Assembly: GCA_019695335.1 (NCBI GenBank)
Contig: JAIBAF010000037.1
Coordinates: 1 to 36,982 of the forward strand
DNA length: 36,982 nucleotides
DNA from: a bacterium
GTDB lineage: Bacteria; CLD3; SB21
Reading direction: 5' to 3'
Each line of letters starts with the position of its first letter. Within the stretch, counting starts at the first letter, position 1. Positions 1 through 8,900 of the stretch are shown here, in pieces. The notes under the pieces were generated by a model that searched no databases, had not been told where the DNA came from, and saw nothing but the letters and a program-made list of their open reading frames with translations. The translations under genes were made by a program, and so were the position numbers.

Positions 1-2
1 TT

Positions 3-131
3 CCCGCATCCGAAGTGAAGCTAAGCTGGATGCCGGTCAAACGTGAATACTTAGTGAAACAGCAAAACAAAATTCATAATCAGTTAGACAATCAGGACAA
101 TCAGCTCAAGTACCGTTTATTTCAACAATAG
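3..131 (+). CDS. C-terminal end of an unknown protein (partial)
   Basis: An open frame enters from the left edge and stops with TAG at 129-131, giving 42 residues. It is hydrophilic and rich in Gln and Asn, with the Q-N-K-I-H-N-Q and N-Q-D-N-Q-L type pattern expected of a coiled-coil or fibre tail. The two fibre-like proteins downstream also end in a charged helical tail, so this may be the end of a related protein, but that is a guess. The other two plus-strand frames are closed within the first 50 bases. No function can be assigned. Confidence 0.5.
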   Translation, partial: PASEVKLSWMPVKREYLVKQQNKIHNQLDNQDNQLKYRLFQQ

Positions 132-175
132 TTCAATGACTAATGATTAATGAACAATGAGTAATAAAGAGCCCG
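132..175. repeat. Degenerate heptamer-phased AT-rich repeat
   Basis: The gap before the metallopeptidase is made of variations on AATGA, AATGAAC and GAGTAA at roughly 7-nt spacing. The same words occur in the gaps at 903-1003 and 2921-3312. No coding potential is seen. It looks like a local simple-sequence family rather than a regulatory site. Confidence 0.4.
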
Positions 176-185
176 AGGTTTGAAA

Positions 186-902
186 ATGATTCAGTTATTC
201 AATAAACGCCAATCCGCAATCGGCAATCGGAAGTTCTTCCTTACACTTTTTTTGTGTTTTTTGCTGGGTTGGGTTTCGATAGCGAAGGCGGGCGTTTCTG
301 AAAATGATCTGAAGGGATTATTGGAAAAGCTTCGTGTCTTAAGCGGTATTCCAAATATACAGCAGGAACTTATCGTCGATCCGGTGATGTCGAGAGGATA
401 TGCCGCAATCACATGGGACGGCGTGAAAGCGACGATCTACGTGCATCCTACCGCGATGAACCGCGAGTCGCTGAATAGCTGGGCGTTTGTGCTGGGTCAT
501 GAGATCGGACACCAGGTGCTCAATCATTCCGGAAGAGGCGGCTCCCAGGAAGAATTTGCGGCGGATATCTGGGGCGGACAATTAGCGATAAAAGCGGGAT
601 TCGATCCAAAACCGTACATCCTCGCCATGTTTTCGAGACCCAATAGCTGCAGCGTCAGTCACGGCTGCTGGCATACGCGGGCGGAGAATCTTGAAAGCGG
701 ATTGCATGTCCAGGTCGAAAGACCGGCCACTTACACGAGTTATTCGCCGACGTTGGGTTACGAAGATCACACGAACTGTGAATGCCACGGCACGCACGTT
801 CAAGCTATGGGACCGAATATTCCGGTCGTGACAATTAAAAGCATGATTTCGCTGCAAGGTTATGAATATGTGCAATCAACGGGATGCATTATTTCTCAAT
901 AA
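186..902 (+). CDS. Secreted HExxH zinc metallopeptidase
   Basis: A 238-residue exported protein, predicted to be a zinc peptidase acting outside the cytoplasm. A signal peptide covers about residues 1-36: Arg/Lys near 8-16, a Phe/Leu-rich core, then a VSIAKAG-type cleavage region. The motif HEIGH is at 105-109, with a further His a few residues on, and a downstream E-F-A-A-D at 123-127 supplies a plausible third zinc ligand, as in gluzincin-type enzymes. The C-terminal half is Cys-rich, suggesting disulfides. ATG 186 is preferred over TTG 180 because a GAGG lies about 8 bases upstream. It reads in the same direction as the fibre and Rhs genes, so a role in processing those exported proteins is possible but unproven. 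The exact peptidase family is uncertain. Confidence 0.75.
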   Translation: MIQLFNKRQSAIGNRKFFLTLFLCFLLGWVSIAKAGVSENDLKGLLEKLRVLSGIPNIQQELIVDPVMSRGYAAITWDGVKATIYVHPTAMNRESLNSWAFVLGHEIGHQVLNHSGRGGSQEEFAADIWGGQLAIKAGFDPKPYILAMFSRPNSCSVSHGCWHTRAENLESGLHVQVERPATYTSYSPTLGYEDHTNCECHGTHVQAMGPNIPVVTIKSMISLQGYEYVQSTGCIISQ

Positions 903-1003
903 ATAATGAGCAATCAACAATGAACAGAGCAGTGAACAGTAATGAGTTAGCAAGACACCATGCTCAAAATCTCAAATCCTCAATTGTCAATCTTCAATTC
1001 AAA
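903..1003. repeat. Degenerate heptamer-phased intergenic repeat
   Basis: The sequence between the metallopeptidase and the first fibre gene consists of loosely repeated 7-nt words such as AACAATG, TGAACAG and CAATTCAA. Its last 40 bases, up to the start codon, closely match the bases before the second fibre gene at about 3350-3394. The duplication of that gene therefore included its leader. Confidence 0.5.
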
Positions 1004-1012
1004 AGGTTTGAT

Positions 1013-2920
1013 ATGAAAAAGCTACTTTTGATTCTTGTCTTCCTGATTTCAGGAACGAGCATCGCTCAAACACCCTATTGGCTCAGCGGTGACGGGTATA
1101 ACATTTACAATGGCAATCCCGGTAATGTACTCCTGGGTTTACGTTCACCCTTCGGAGCGAGACTTTCGATCGATGCCGGAAGCGAAGCGTATGGATTGTC
1201 ACTGACGTCCGATATGGGACAATTCGGTAATTACGTCCAGATCGGGATGCTGGGACGGAATATGGACATCCTGCAAGGAAGGATGCTGTTCAATCTCTAC
1301 ACATCGAACAAAGAACTGAAATACACCGGCTATGATTTCCGGATAGCGGAGAAGAGCGCCTTTTTCATCAATGGCGAAGGCAATGTCGGGATAGGGACGG
1401 TCACGAAGAATCCACCGATAGCACGGCTTCAGATTGAAGGGGGACCTTTATGGAGCGTGGATGGATATAAGAAATCGTTATTTCTGGGAGCGCAGGATGC
1501 GATCGGTTTCAACGGAGGCGGTTACAAGTTTGGAATCGGAGCGAACGGATCGAGTTTGAATTTTTTCTCGACGTTACAGGAATCGAATGCACAGATGCAG
1601 CCGATCATGAGTTTACAGAATAATTCGGTGACGGTGGAGGGAGATTTGATAGTAAAAGGGAACGTGTATACGAATGGGCAAGGGATGACGCAGAAGCAGG
1701 AGACGAATCAGAGTAATTACGGACCATTGTTGGGAGCCGTGGGAGATCCTGTGACGAATCCGTGGCTTGAGGCGACTGGAGGCATCTATTACAGTGCAGG
1801 GAATGTAGGGATCGGAACGAATGCGCCGGCACAAAAATTACATATTTACGATGGATATCTCAAAATCTCAAGAGCATCTAATGCTCCGCTTGCTTTAGAA
1901 AACCTGTCGACTAATGATGCTGTTGAATTTGTTTTAAGGAGCTCTCCAAGGGTGCTCTCGGTGAGCGGTTTGAATGGGTTTCCTACGAACATGATGAATT
2001 TCAGTACATCCGGTAACGTTGGTATCGGTACGACGAGTCCTAACTACAAATTGCATGTAAGTGGAGACATGGCAACTTATAGCAGTCAAAGCAAAATTGG
2101 TATCAGCTTTACAACTTGGCCATCCGATGGACTCGGCTACAAGTGGTGGCTTCGAACTTCAGATGATGGCGGAGGCGCCAGCACTTTATACATTGGAGAT
2201 GATTGGGGTCAGCAGGGCAACGGAAAAAATCATTTTGTTGTTAAATCCAGTGGCAGTGTCGGCGTCGGCACGACTTTTAGTGAAGGAGATGTCACAGGAA
2301 AATTAAACGTAAGAAAGGATGGCGCGGAAGGTGTTATTAGCGATCTTCTTACGTTACGTAATCACCAGAACTCTATCGGCAATATAGGAACTGGAGTGGG
2401 TTTAAGGTTCGTGCAAGGGTATATTTCTGAAACAAGCAAATATGTTGAAATAGGTTCGATAGCAGAAACAGAATGGAGCAACGGTGTTGGTTTTTACATA
2501 AAAACCAGTGCCTATGGAGTTACTTCAGAACGATTGAGAGTTGACCGTTATGGCAACGTCGGCATAGGCACATCCAATCCCGATCCCAATTACAAACTCT
2601 CCGTCAACGGCAAAATCAAAGCTAAGGAACTTTACCTGATCACTACCGGCTGGTCCGATTTTGTTTTCCAAAAAGATTATAAACTGCGTTCACTCAAAGA
2701 AGTCGAAGAACATATCAAAGACAAAGGCCATTTACCGGACATTCCTTCTGAAAAAGAAGTGACCGAAAACGGTGTCGCCATCGTGGATATGCAGGCGAAG
2801 TTGTTGCAGAAAATAGAAGAACTGACGCTCTATGCGATCGAACAAAACAAGCTGATTCTGAAGCAGAATGAAAAAATCGAAGCATTAGAGAAAAAGATGA
2901 AAGCCATGGGTAATGAATAA
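1013..2920 (+). CDS. Secreted GIGT-repeat fibre-like protein (copy 1)
   Basis: A 635-residue exported protein. The open frame extends upstream to 884, but ATG 1013 is chosen because it begins a clean signal peptide (MKKLLLILVFLISGTSIAQ) and the same start is conserved in the second copy. Repeated NVGIGT(T/N)SP-type motifs occur throughout; in tail-fibre and adhesin-like proteins of the FCB group such motifs mark short beta-strand repeats. The C-terminal 90 residues carry a conserved block (LKEVEEHIKDKGHLPDIPS, then a DMQAKLLQKIEELTLY-type coiled coil), the usual end of secreted S74/tail-fibre-like proteins. The classical SDxRLK motif of S74 auto-processing domains is not visible. About the first 240 and last 100 residues match copy 2 almost exactly, while the middle differs. 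Probably a surface fibre; target unknown. Confidence 0.8.
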   Translation: MKKLLLILVFLISGTSIAQTPYWLSGDGYNIYNGNPGNVLLGLRSPFGARLSIDAGSEAYGLSLTSDMGQFGNYVQIGMLGRNMDILQGRMLFNLYTSNKELKYTGYDFRIAEKSAFFINGEGNVGIGTVTKNPPIARLQIEGGPLWSVDGYKKSLFLGAQDAIGFNGGGYKFGIGANGSSLNFFSTLQESNAQMQPIMSLQNNSVTVEGDLIVKGNVYTNGQGMTQKQETNQSNYGPLLGAVGDPVTNPWLEATGGIYYSAGNVGIGTNAPAQKLHIYDGYLKISRASNAPLALENLSTNDAVEFVLRSSPRVLSVSGLNGFPTNMMNFSTSGNVGIGTTSPNYKLHVSGDMATYSSQSKIGISFTTWPSDGLGYKWWLRTSDDGGGASTLYIGDDWGQQGNGKNHFVVKSSGSVGVGTTFSEGDVTGKLNVRKDGAEGVISDLLTLRNHQNSIGNIGTGVGLRFVQGYISETSKYVEIGSIAETEWSNGVGFYIKTSAYGVTSERLRVDRYGNVGIGTSNPDPNYKLSVNGKIKAKELYLITTGWSDFVFQKDYKLRSLKEVEEHIKDKGHLPDIPSEKEVTENGVAIVDMQAKLLQKIEELTLYAIEQNKLILKQNEKIEALEKKMKAMGNE

Positions 2921-2956
2921 TGAATAATGAGTAATGAACGATGAACAAAAAGAAGG
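2921..2956. repeat. AATGA-type degenerate repeat after fibre copy 1
   Basis: Immediately after the stop codon the sequence runs through several near-copies of AATGAATAATGAGTAATGAAC at about 7-nt spacing. The words match those at 132-175 and 903-1003. It begins the 474-base gene-free stretch before fibre copy 2. Confidence 0.4.
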
Positions 2957-3014
2957 TCATTGAGCGAAGTCGAAACGACATCTTAGCGAGACTCATTTCG
3001 ACTACGCTCAATGA
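2957..3014. repeat. 22-bp inverted repeat (REP-like palindrome)
   Basis: Arms at 2957-2978 and 2993-3014 pair with two mismatches around a 14-base spacer. The arm core TTGAGCGAAGTCGAAA resembles short palindromic intergenic repeats common in many bacteria. There is no T-run after it, so a simple terminator is less likely than a dispersed REP-type element, though an RNA hairpin would certainly form. Confidence 0.55.
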
Positions 3015-3029
3015 GCAATGAACAATCAG

Positions 3030-3312
3030 CAGCCAAGTCCTTAACGTAAGCGATGAGGTTTCAAACGTGGATAATGAAGTTTCAGACATAAAGTGATGAG
3101 GTTCTAACCATGAGCAATGAGGTTTCAAACGTAGATAATGAAGTTTCAGACATAAAGTGATGAGGTTCTAACCATGAGCAATGAGGTTTCAAACGTGGAT
3201 AATGAAGTTTCAGACATAAAGTAATGAGGTTCTGAACGTGAGTAATGAGGTTTTTAACGTGAATAATGAGGTTTCATGCGTAAGTAATGAGGTTCTAAAC
3301 GTGTTCGATAAA
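3030..3312. repeat. Four tandem 64-bp repeats with ~21-nt sub-units
   Basis: Copies start at 3057, 3121, 3185 and 3249, each exactly 64 bases, with a partial degenerate unit before 3057. Each begins GGTTTC or GGTTTT and is itself made of three related sub-units of about 21, 22 and 21 bases around ATGAGGTTTCAAACGTG. Copies 1-3 are nearly identical and copy 4 is diverged. Stops occur in the frames I read, and no gene is seen in 2921-3394. The 21-nt sub-unit is three times the 7-nt phase of the neighbouring repeats. Confidence 0.8.
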
Positions 3313-3394
3313 GTTTTAATTTAAAAGCAATGCAATACGTACCAATTCAATCTCAAATTCTCGATCGTCAATCTTCAATTCAAAGGTATTGGAT

Positions 3395-5917
3395 ATGAAA
3401 AAGCTACTTTTGATTCTAGTCTTCCTGATTTCAGGAACGAGCATCGCTCAAACACCCTATTGGCTCAGCGGTGACGGGTATAACATTTACAACGGTAATC
3501 CCGGTAATGTACTTCTGGGTTTACGTTCACCCTTCGGAGCTAGACTTTCGATCGATGCCGGAAGCGAAGCGTATGGATTGTCATTGACGTCCGATATGGG
3601 GCAATTTGGAAATTACGTCCAGATCGGAATGCTCGGACGGAATATGGATTTATTACAAGGACGAATGCTGTTCAATCTCTACACATCGAACAAAGAACTG
3701 AAATACACCGGGTATGATTTTAGGATAGCGGAGAAGAGTGCGTTTTTCATCAATGGCGAAGGCAATGTCGGGATAGGGACCGTTACTAAAAACCCGCCGA
3801 TCGCAAGGCTTCAGATCGAAGGCGGTCCTTTGTGGAGCGTGGATGGATATAAGAAATCGTTATTTCTGGGAGCACAGGATGCGATCGGTTTCAACGGAGG
3901 CGGTTACAAGTTTGGCATTGGAGCGAACGGATCGAGTTTGAATTTCTTTTCGACGTTACAGGAATCGAATGCACAGATGCAGCCGATTTTGAGTTTACAG
4001 AATAACTCGGTGACGGTGGAGGGAGATTTGATAGTAAAAGGCAATGTGTATACGAACGGACAAGGGATGACGCAGCAGAACCAACAAACGAATCAGAGTA
4101 ATTACGGGCCGTTGTTGGGAGCTGTGGGAGATACTGTAAACCCCTGGCGTGAGGCGACTGGAGGAATTTATTACGGTGCAGGCAACGTGGGGATCGGACC
4201 AACCAATCCATTAGGAAAACTCCATGTGAGAGATACTACCGATGCGGCCGATATATATTCGGGAATTAGATTGTATCCTGCAACATCAGCGACTAGTGGG
4301 CAGAACAGCTATCATCGGATATGGGGATTTAGAAAGAGCGGGCTCTTGCTGGGTGGGAGTCAATTTGGCTCAACCTATACTTATTCCAATATGTGGTTTA
4401 ATACTTCAGGAATTTATGTCGGTATGAGCGATGGTAATACGGATCCGTTCGCCAATGTAAAATTTTCAATTCTAAATGCCGGTAATGTCGGTATTGGAAC
4501 GACAAGCCCTTCTGAAAAACTTCATGTAACGGGAAATATTAAAGCCGGAGGAAAAATTTATACCGGCGGCGCCTACCATTACCATACGGACAGTGCGGGT
4601 GGATATTGGGCGAGCGGCGATGCAACCTCGAAAGTAGGATGGTGGAATAGCCAGGGAAAGATGCAGTTCAGGACGAACACTACCGAGAGAATGGTGATCG
4701 ATACAAATGGCAATGTCGGGATAGGGACGACGAGTCCCGTGACGTTATTGCATATTCGAGGCGCAGGTTCAGGAGCCACTACTTACAACTCATTACGGCT
4801 TGACAATCCGGGGAATGGCAGCCTTGCCGCAGGAACCTCAAATGGCATACTTTTATTCTGGAGTACAATAGAGGGTGCAAAGCTCGCATCCATACTCGAG
4901 AGTACCTCGAGCTGGGCATCCAGTTTGGCCTTTATGACGGCCCCGGGCGTTACGGGAGCTACTGAAAAAATGCGCATTACGGGGGCCGGTAATGTCGGTA
5001 TTGGAACGACAAGTCCTTCTGAAAAATTTCATGTAAACGGGAATATCAAAGCCGGAGGAAAAATTTATACCGGCGGCGCATACAATTACCATACGGATAG
5101 TACGGGTGGATATTGGGCGAGCGGCGATGCAACGTCGAAAATAGGATGGTGGAATAGTCAGGGAAAGATGCAATTCAGAACGAACACTGCCGAACGAATG
5201 GTGATTGATACAAGTGGTAATGTCGGCATAGGAACCACAAGTCCTAGCTACAAACTAGAAGTAGTCGGTGATGTTGGTCAACAACAATTGTATGTAAACG
5301 GAGGTCTTCAAGTCGGGGCATACACCATCCTTCAAACTCATATTGAAGCCGATAACTCATACCGACGATTGCTTTTAGCTTCAGGTGCTAAGTATGATTG
5401 GACAAACAATCGTTATCAACTAACCAATGCTCAATATGACCGTGCTGCATTGGAGATTCTAAACGGAGGAATCATTAGTTTTAAAACTGAATCTTTGAAT
5501 CGCACAACACCGGGTTATATGACGATTGCTGAGTGGGATGGTATTGAAAGAATGCGAATTACCAATACTGGCAATGTCGGCATCGGTACTTCCAATCCCG
5601 ATCCCAATTACAAACTCTCCGTCAACGGCAAAATCAAAGCTCACGAATTATACCTGATCACGACGGGCTGGTCCGATTTTGTTTTCCAAAAAGATTACAA
5701 ACTGCGTTCACTCAAAGAAGTCGAAGAACACATCAAAGACAAAGGCCATTTGCCGGATATTCCTTCCGAGAAAGAAGTAACAGAAAACGGCGTTGCCGTT
5801 GTGGACATGCAGGCGAAACTGTTACAGAAAATCGAGGAACTGACGCTCTACGTGATCCAACAGCAAAAAGAAATTGAAGCGCTGAAGAAAGCTATGTCAG
5901 TGAATAATAAGCAATAG
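3395..5917 (+). CDS. Secreted GIGT-repeat fibre-like protein (copy 2)
   Basis: An 840-residue paralogue of the protein at 1013-2920. ATG 3395 opens the same signal peptide; the frame also allows TTG 3389, but copy 1 supports the ATG. The first ~240 residues and the final ~100 are nearly identical to copy 1, including the terminal coiled coil. The middle is longer and different, with at least four NVGIGTTSP-type repeats. It contains an internal duplication of about 230 bases (4481-4710 and 4988-5217), each encoding an NIKAGGKIYTGGAY-type block followed by GGYWASGDATSK. It lies 40 bases before the Rhs gene on the same strand, so co-transcription is likely. Probably a surface fibre or adhesin; partner unknown. 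Confidence 0.8.
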   Translation: MKKLLLILVFLISGTSIAQTPYWLSGDGYNIYNGNPGNVLLGLRSPFGARLSIDAGSEAYGLSLTSDMGQFGNYVQIGMLGRNMDLLQGRMLFNLYTSNKELKYTGYDFRIAEKSAFFINGEGNVGIGTVTKNPPIARLQIEGGPLWSVDGYKKSLFLGAQDAIGFNGGGYKFGIGANGSSLNFFSTLQESNAQMQPILSLQNNSVTVEGDLIVKGNVYTNGQGMTQQNQQTNQSNYGPLLGAVGDTVNPWREATGGIYYGAGNVGIGPTNPLGKLHVRDTTDAADIYSGIRLYPATSATSGQNSYHRIWGFRKSGLLLGGSQFGSTYTYSNMWFNTSGIYVGMSDGNTDPFANVKFSILNAGNVGIGTTSPSEKLHVTGNIKAGGKIYTGGAYHYHTDSAGGYWASGDATSKVGWWNSQGKMQFRTNTTERMVIDTNGNVGIGTTSPVTLLHIRGAGSGATTYNSLRLDNPGNGSLAAGTSNGILLFWSTIEGAKLASILESTSSWASSLAFMTAPGVTGATEKMRITGAGNVGIGTTSPSEKFHVNGNIKAGGKIYTGGAYNYHTDSTGGYWASGDATSKIGWWNSQGKMQFRTNTAERMVIDTSGNVGIGTTSPSYKLEVVGDVGQQQLYVNGGLQVGAYTILQTHIEADNSYRRLLLASGAKYDWTNNRYQLTNAQYDRAALEILNGGIISFKTESLNRTTPGYMTIAEWDGIERMRITNTGNVGIGTSNPDPNYKLSVNGKIKAHELYLITTGWSDFVFQKDYKLRSLKEVEEHIKDKGHLPDIPSEKEVTENGVAVVDMQAKLLQKIEELTLYVIQQQKEIEALKKAMSVNNKQ
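4481..5217 (+). repeat. Intragenic duplication in fibre copy 2
   Basis: Bases 4481-4710 recur at 4988-5217 with an offset of 507 and only scattered substitutions. Each encodes about 77 residues beginning NVGIGTTSPSEK and ending ERMVIDT. The sequence between the copies is unrelated. It shows recent in-frame expansion of the variable middle. Confidence 0.8.
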
Positions 5918-5957
5918 GCAATTAACGATACTAATCACATCAAAAATAGTTATTCCC

Positions 5958-8900
5958 ATGAAAAAGATAATCATTCATAGCGTTCGGTTTTTGTTTTTAG
6001 TAACGATTGCAGTAAAAGCATTGGCCCAAACTGATCTGAGCAGTTCCGCACCTAAGATTAACACATTTGCGCTCAATCCGGATCTCAAAGGAATGGTCGG
6101 CAATAGTGTGAATTTGTACACCGGTGACGTGAATTTGCCGATGAACCTGATCAATTTACCCGGACGCAATGGTCTGGACGTCAATGTCACGGCCATGTAC
6201 TCGAGTAACGTGCAAAACCAGGTAGGCACGTGGAATCTTGAAGCGCCAACGGGTATTCTCGGCCTTGGCTGGTCAATGGATTACGATCGAATTATCGTGG
6301 ATCATAAAAATACGGGCTCGCGCCATGATGACGAATTTTATCTGGTTTCCGGTGGAAGCAGTAATTTGCTAGTACGTACCGGAACCGACGGTGATGGGTC
6401 ATATATTTATGAAACCAAAAATTATCAGTTTTGGAAGATCAAATATGTTCCTAATTTATTACGCTGGGAAATTACAAAGGAAGACGGTAGTGTTTTTATT
6501 TATGGCGGTAAAAAGACAGTCTTGGGCAATAGCCAAGCGTCAGTTAGAAATTCAATCCAATGGACTGTTAAATGGGGCAACTGGATCGGTAGCAGTGTGG
6601 ACACTACCGCTCAAGAAGAACTTCCCGTAGGATGGAATTTAACGACGATCAGAAACATTTGGAACGATTCGACTTTATTTGAATATGATGAGATTACAGA
6701 ACGGGTTGGAAAAAAAATTATTAGCCCTGACTTTTCACATTATACCAAGGCTTCATATCTTTCCAAAATTACGGATACTTATGGCCGTTATATTGTTTTC
6801 AATTATTCTGAAAAAACTGAAAATGTCGAGTACCAGGATCCCCATACGGAAGATTCTGAACCGGATGCCTACCAGGAGAGATTTGAAACACGATATCTCG
6901 ATTCAGTTGATGTTTTCAACGAAAATAATACCAAACTGCTGTCAATCGATTTTGGATATGGCTTTTTAGGCAGTGGAGATTTGACCAAGCGCCTGCTGAC
7001 GTCTATCACTCAAAAAAATGGTGCCGGTGAATCTTTACCGAATATGAAGTTTAATTATTATCCAAGCGGAACGACAGCTGGAATGCTCAATACTATTACT
7101 TTTCCATTAGGTGGAACGGCTACATATTCATATACACAAAAAACTATCGGGTACTCAGATCGTGAACTAACGATTACTGCTCCTTCAGGTTATTCTGAGC
7201 CGCGCGTGTGGCTGGCAGATGATTATGCAGTAGTGACTTGGCGTAAAACCGGTGATTCATTGAAAGTTTTTGCGTATGTCTGGGATGGAAGATGGGTGGA
7301 TTGCGGACAGTTATTGCAAACAGGCGGAATTAATAAAATTGATGATAAACAGGATTTCGAGATTGAAATACAAAAAGATTTTTTTGCATTACTAACCGAA
7401 TACCATAGCAAGAGCGCCAGTAAGTATCTTCACGTGTTTAGAAAAAATGTCAGCAGAAGCAATGCATGGGATTATAGTAATTTCACGCTTGACGTAGTGG
7501 ATATTAACGATAACAATATTCATTTTATGTCAGGCAAAGATTACATAACGGTGCTGGCAGCCGAATCGGGAAAAATGTTCCGTTATAAATGGGCTGGTAA
7601 TTCATGGAACCTGACCACGGATGGACCATTTCACAATGATCAACGCCACCATTTTTGGGGAGCAGGTGGTTACAATTATTTTATATATCACAATCAAAAT
7701 GAAATATTAACGACATGTGGTGGCTTGCCTTGTTACCAGGATGCCGATGACGTGATCAACATTTATTATCTTGACGAGACAGGTAATTGGAATGTTAAGA
7801 CTTTGAATTCATCCTACGGCTTTGATACCGATGGCGGAGGAGATAATCCTACCTATTGGTATCCGGGAGGTAGTTTTGTTGGTGCTATGCTAGATGAAAT
7901 TGATTCCAGAATATATTGGTGGGATGAGAATTTTAACGTTACGCAAGCTCCTGCCCAAATAAGTTATGTGGACGAAAACTCTAAAGTATTTCTTACCAAT
8001 GAGATGATTACAATTGTGAATAGCAATGATGCAGCTTACAAAACTTCGTACCTTGGAAGATTTAATGGCTCCTCATGGAATGTATTAGACATCGGACATT
8101 TTCTTAGTCAAGTAGTTTCCTCCGGATTAGATTTCGGCTTCAGCAATGATAATTACCATAATCGGAATACTTTTGATCCGAATACGAATTCCTATAATCT
8201 TTATACCGACATCGGCGTTAACGGAATTCCGGTTGCTGGTTCGAATTTTTGCATTCGATATTCACTAGGGCAAGTTTCATGGTTATTTTCAAAGAAAAAC
8301 CAATCAGGAAATTGGAGTGATACTCAATATAATCTGAATACAGGCGTGTATTGGGCAGCAACATGTCAAAATGGTTTTATGCTCGAAGATGCCGATTCTC
8401 CTCATAATTCTTACTTCGTTCAACTTAAGAACGGTCAAATTGGTACATCATTTTCATTTGACAACCGTAAAATCTTACCTCATTTCTCCAGTTCATTTCC
8501 GCAACAGCCATTTTTAGTTTCTGCAAAGAGTATAGTTACTTACAATTCAGCTGATTATTTAAACGAGGCTACGGAATTAAGGCTACATCGAGAAATTAAT
8601 TTTCAGATTTCTGAAATGATCACTGATTTTCCTTGCACTTCCGTCTCTATCTCCGACGGTTACGAAACTACCGTCACAGGATATGCATACAATGAAAATA
8701 CCGCAACGTACGATCCATCGGGCACGGTTGCGCAATACAATGAAGTCACAGTGAAACCGGATAATTCGACTGCTTTCGGCTACACCAAAACTTATTTTGT
8801 GAATGGATTACCTGATAATACTATCGGTTTTAATCAACCATTCCCAGGCTCTACCATCGACAACAACTACGGGCTTCTCAAAGGTTTGCCATACTATAGC

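Noticed and set aside
884-1012. Upstream start for fibre copy 1
   Set aside because: The extra 43 residues overlap the metallopeptidase gene, are translated repeat words, and would bury the signal peptide.
2715-3128. Minus-strand open frame of 137 codons across the end of fibre copy 1 and the repeats
   Set aside because: Half of it is antisense to a conserved coiled-coil coding region and the rest runs through simple repeats (YSLFIIHY type); a repeat artefact.
3030-3312. CRISPR array
   Set aside because: The whole 64-base unit is repeated with no unique spacers and no cas genes are nearby.
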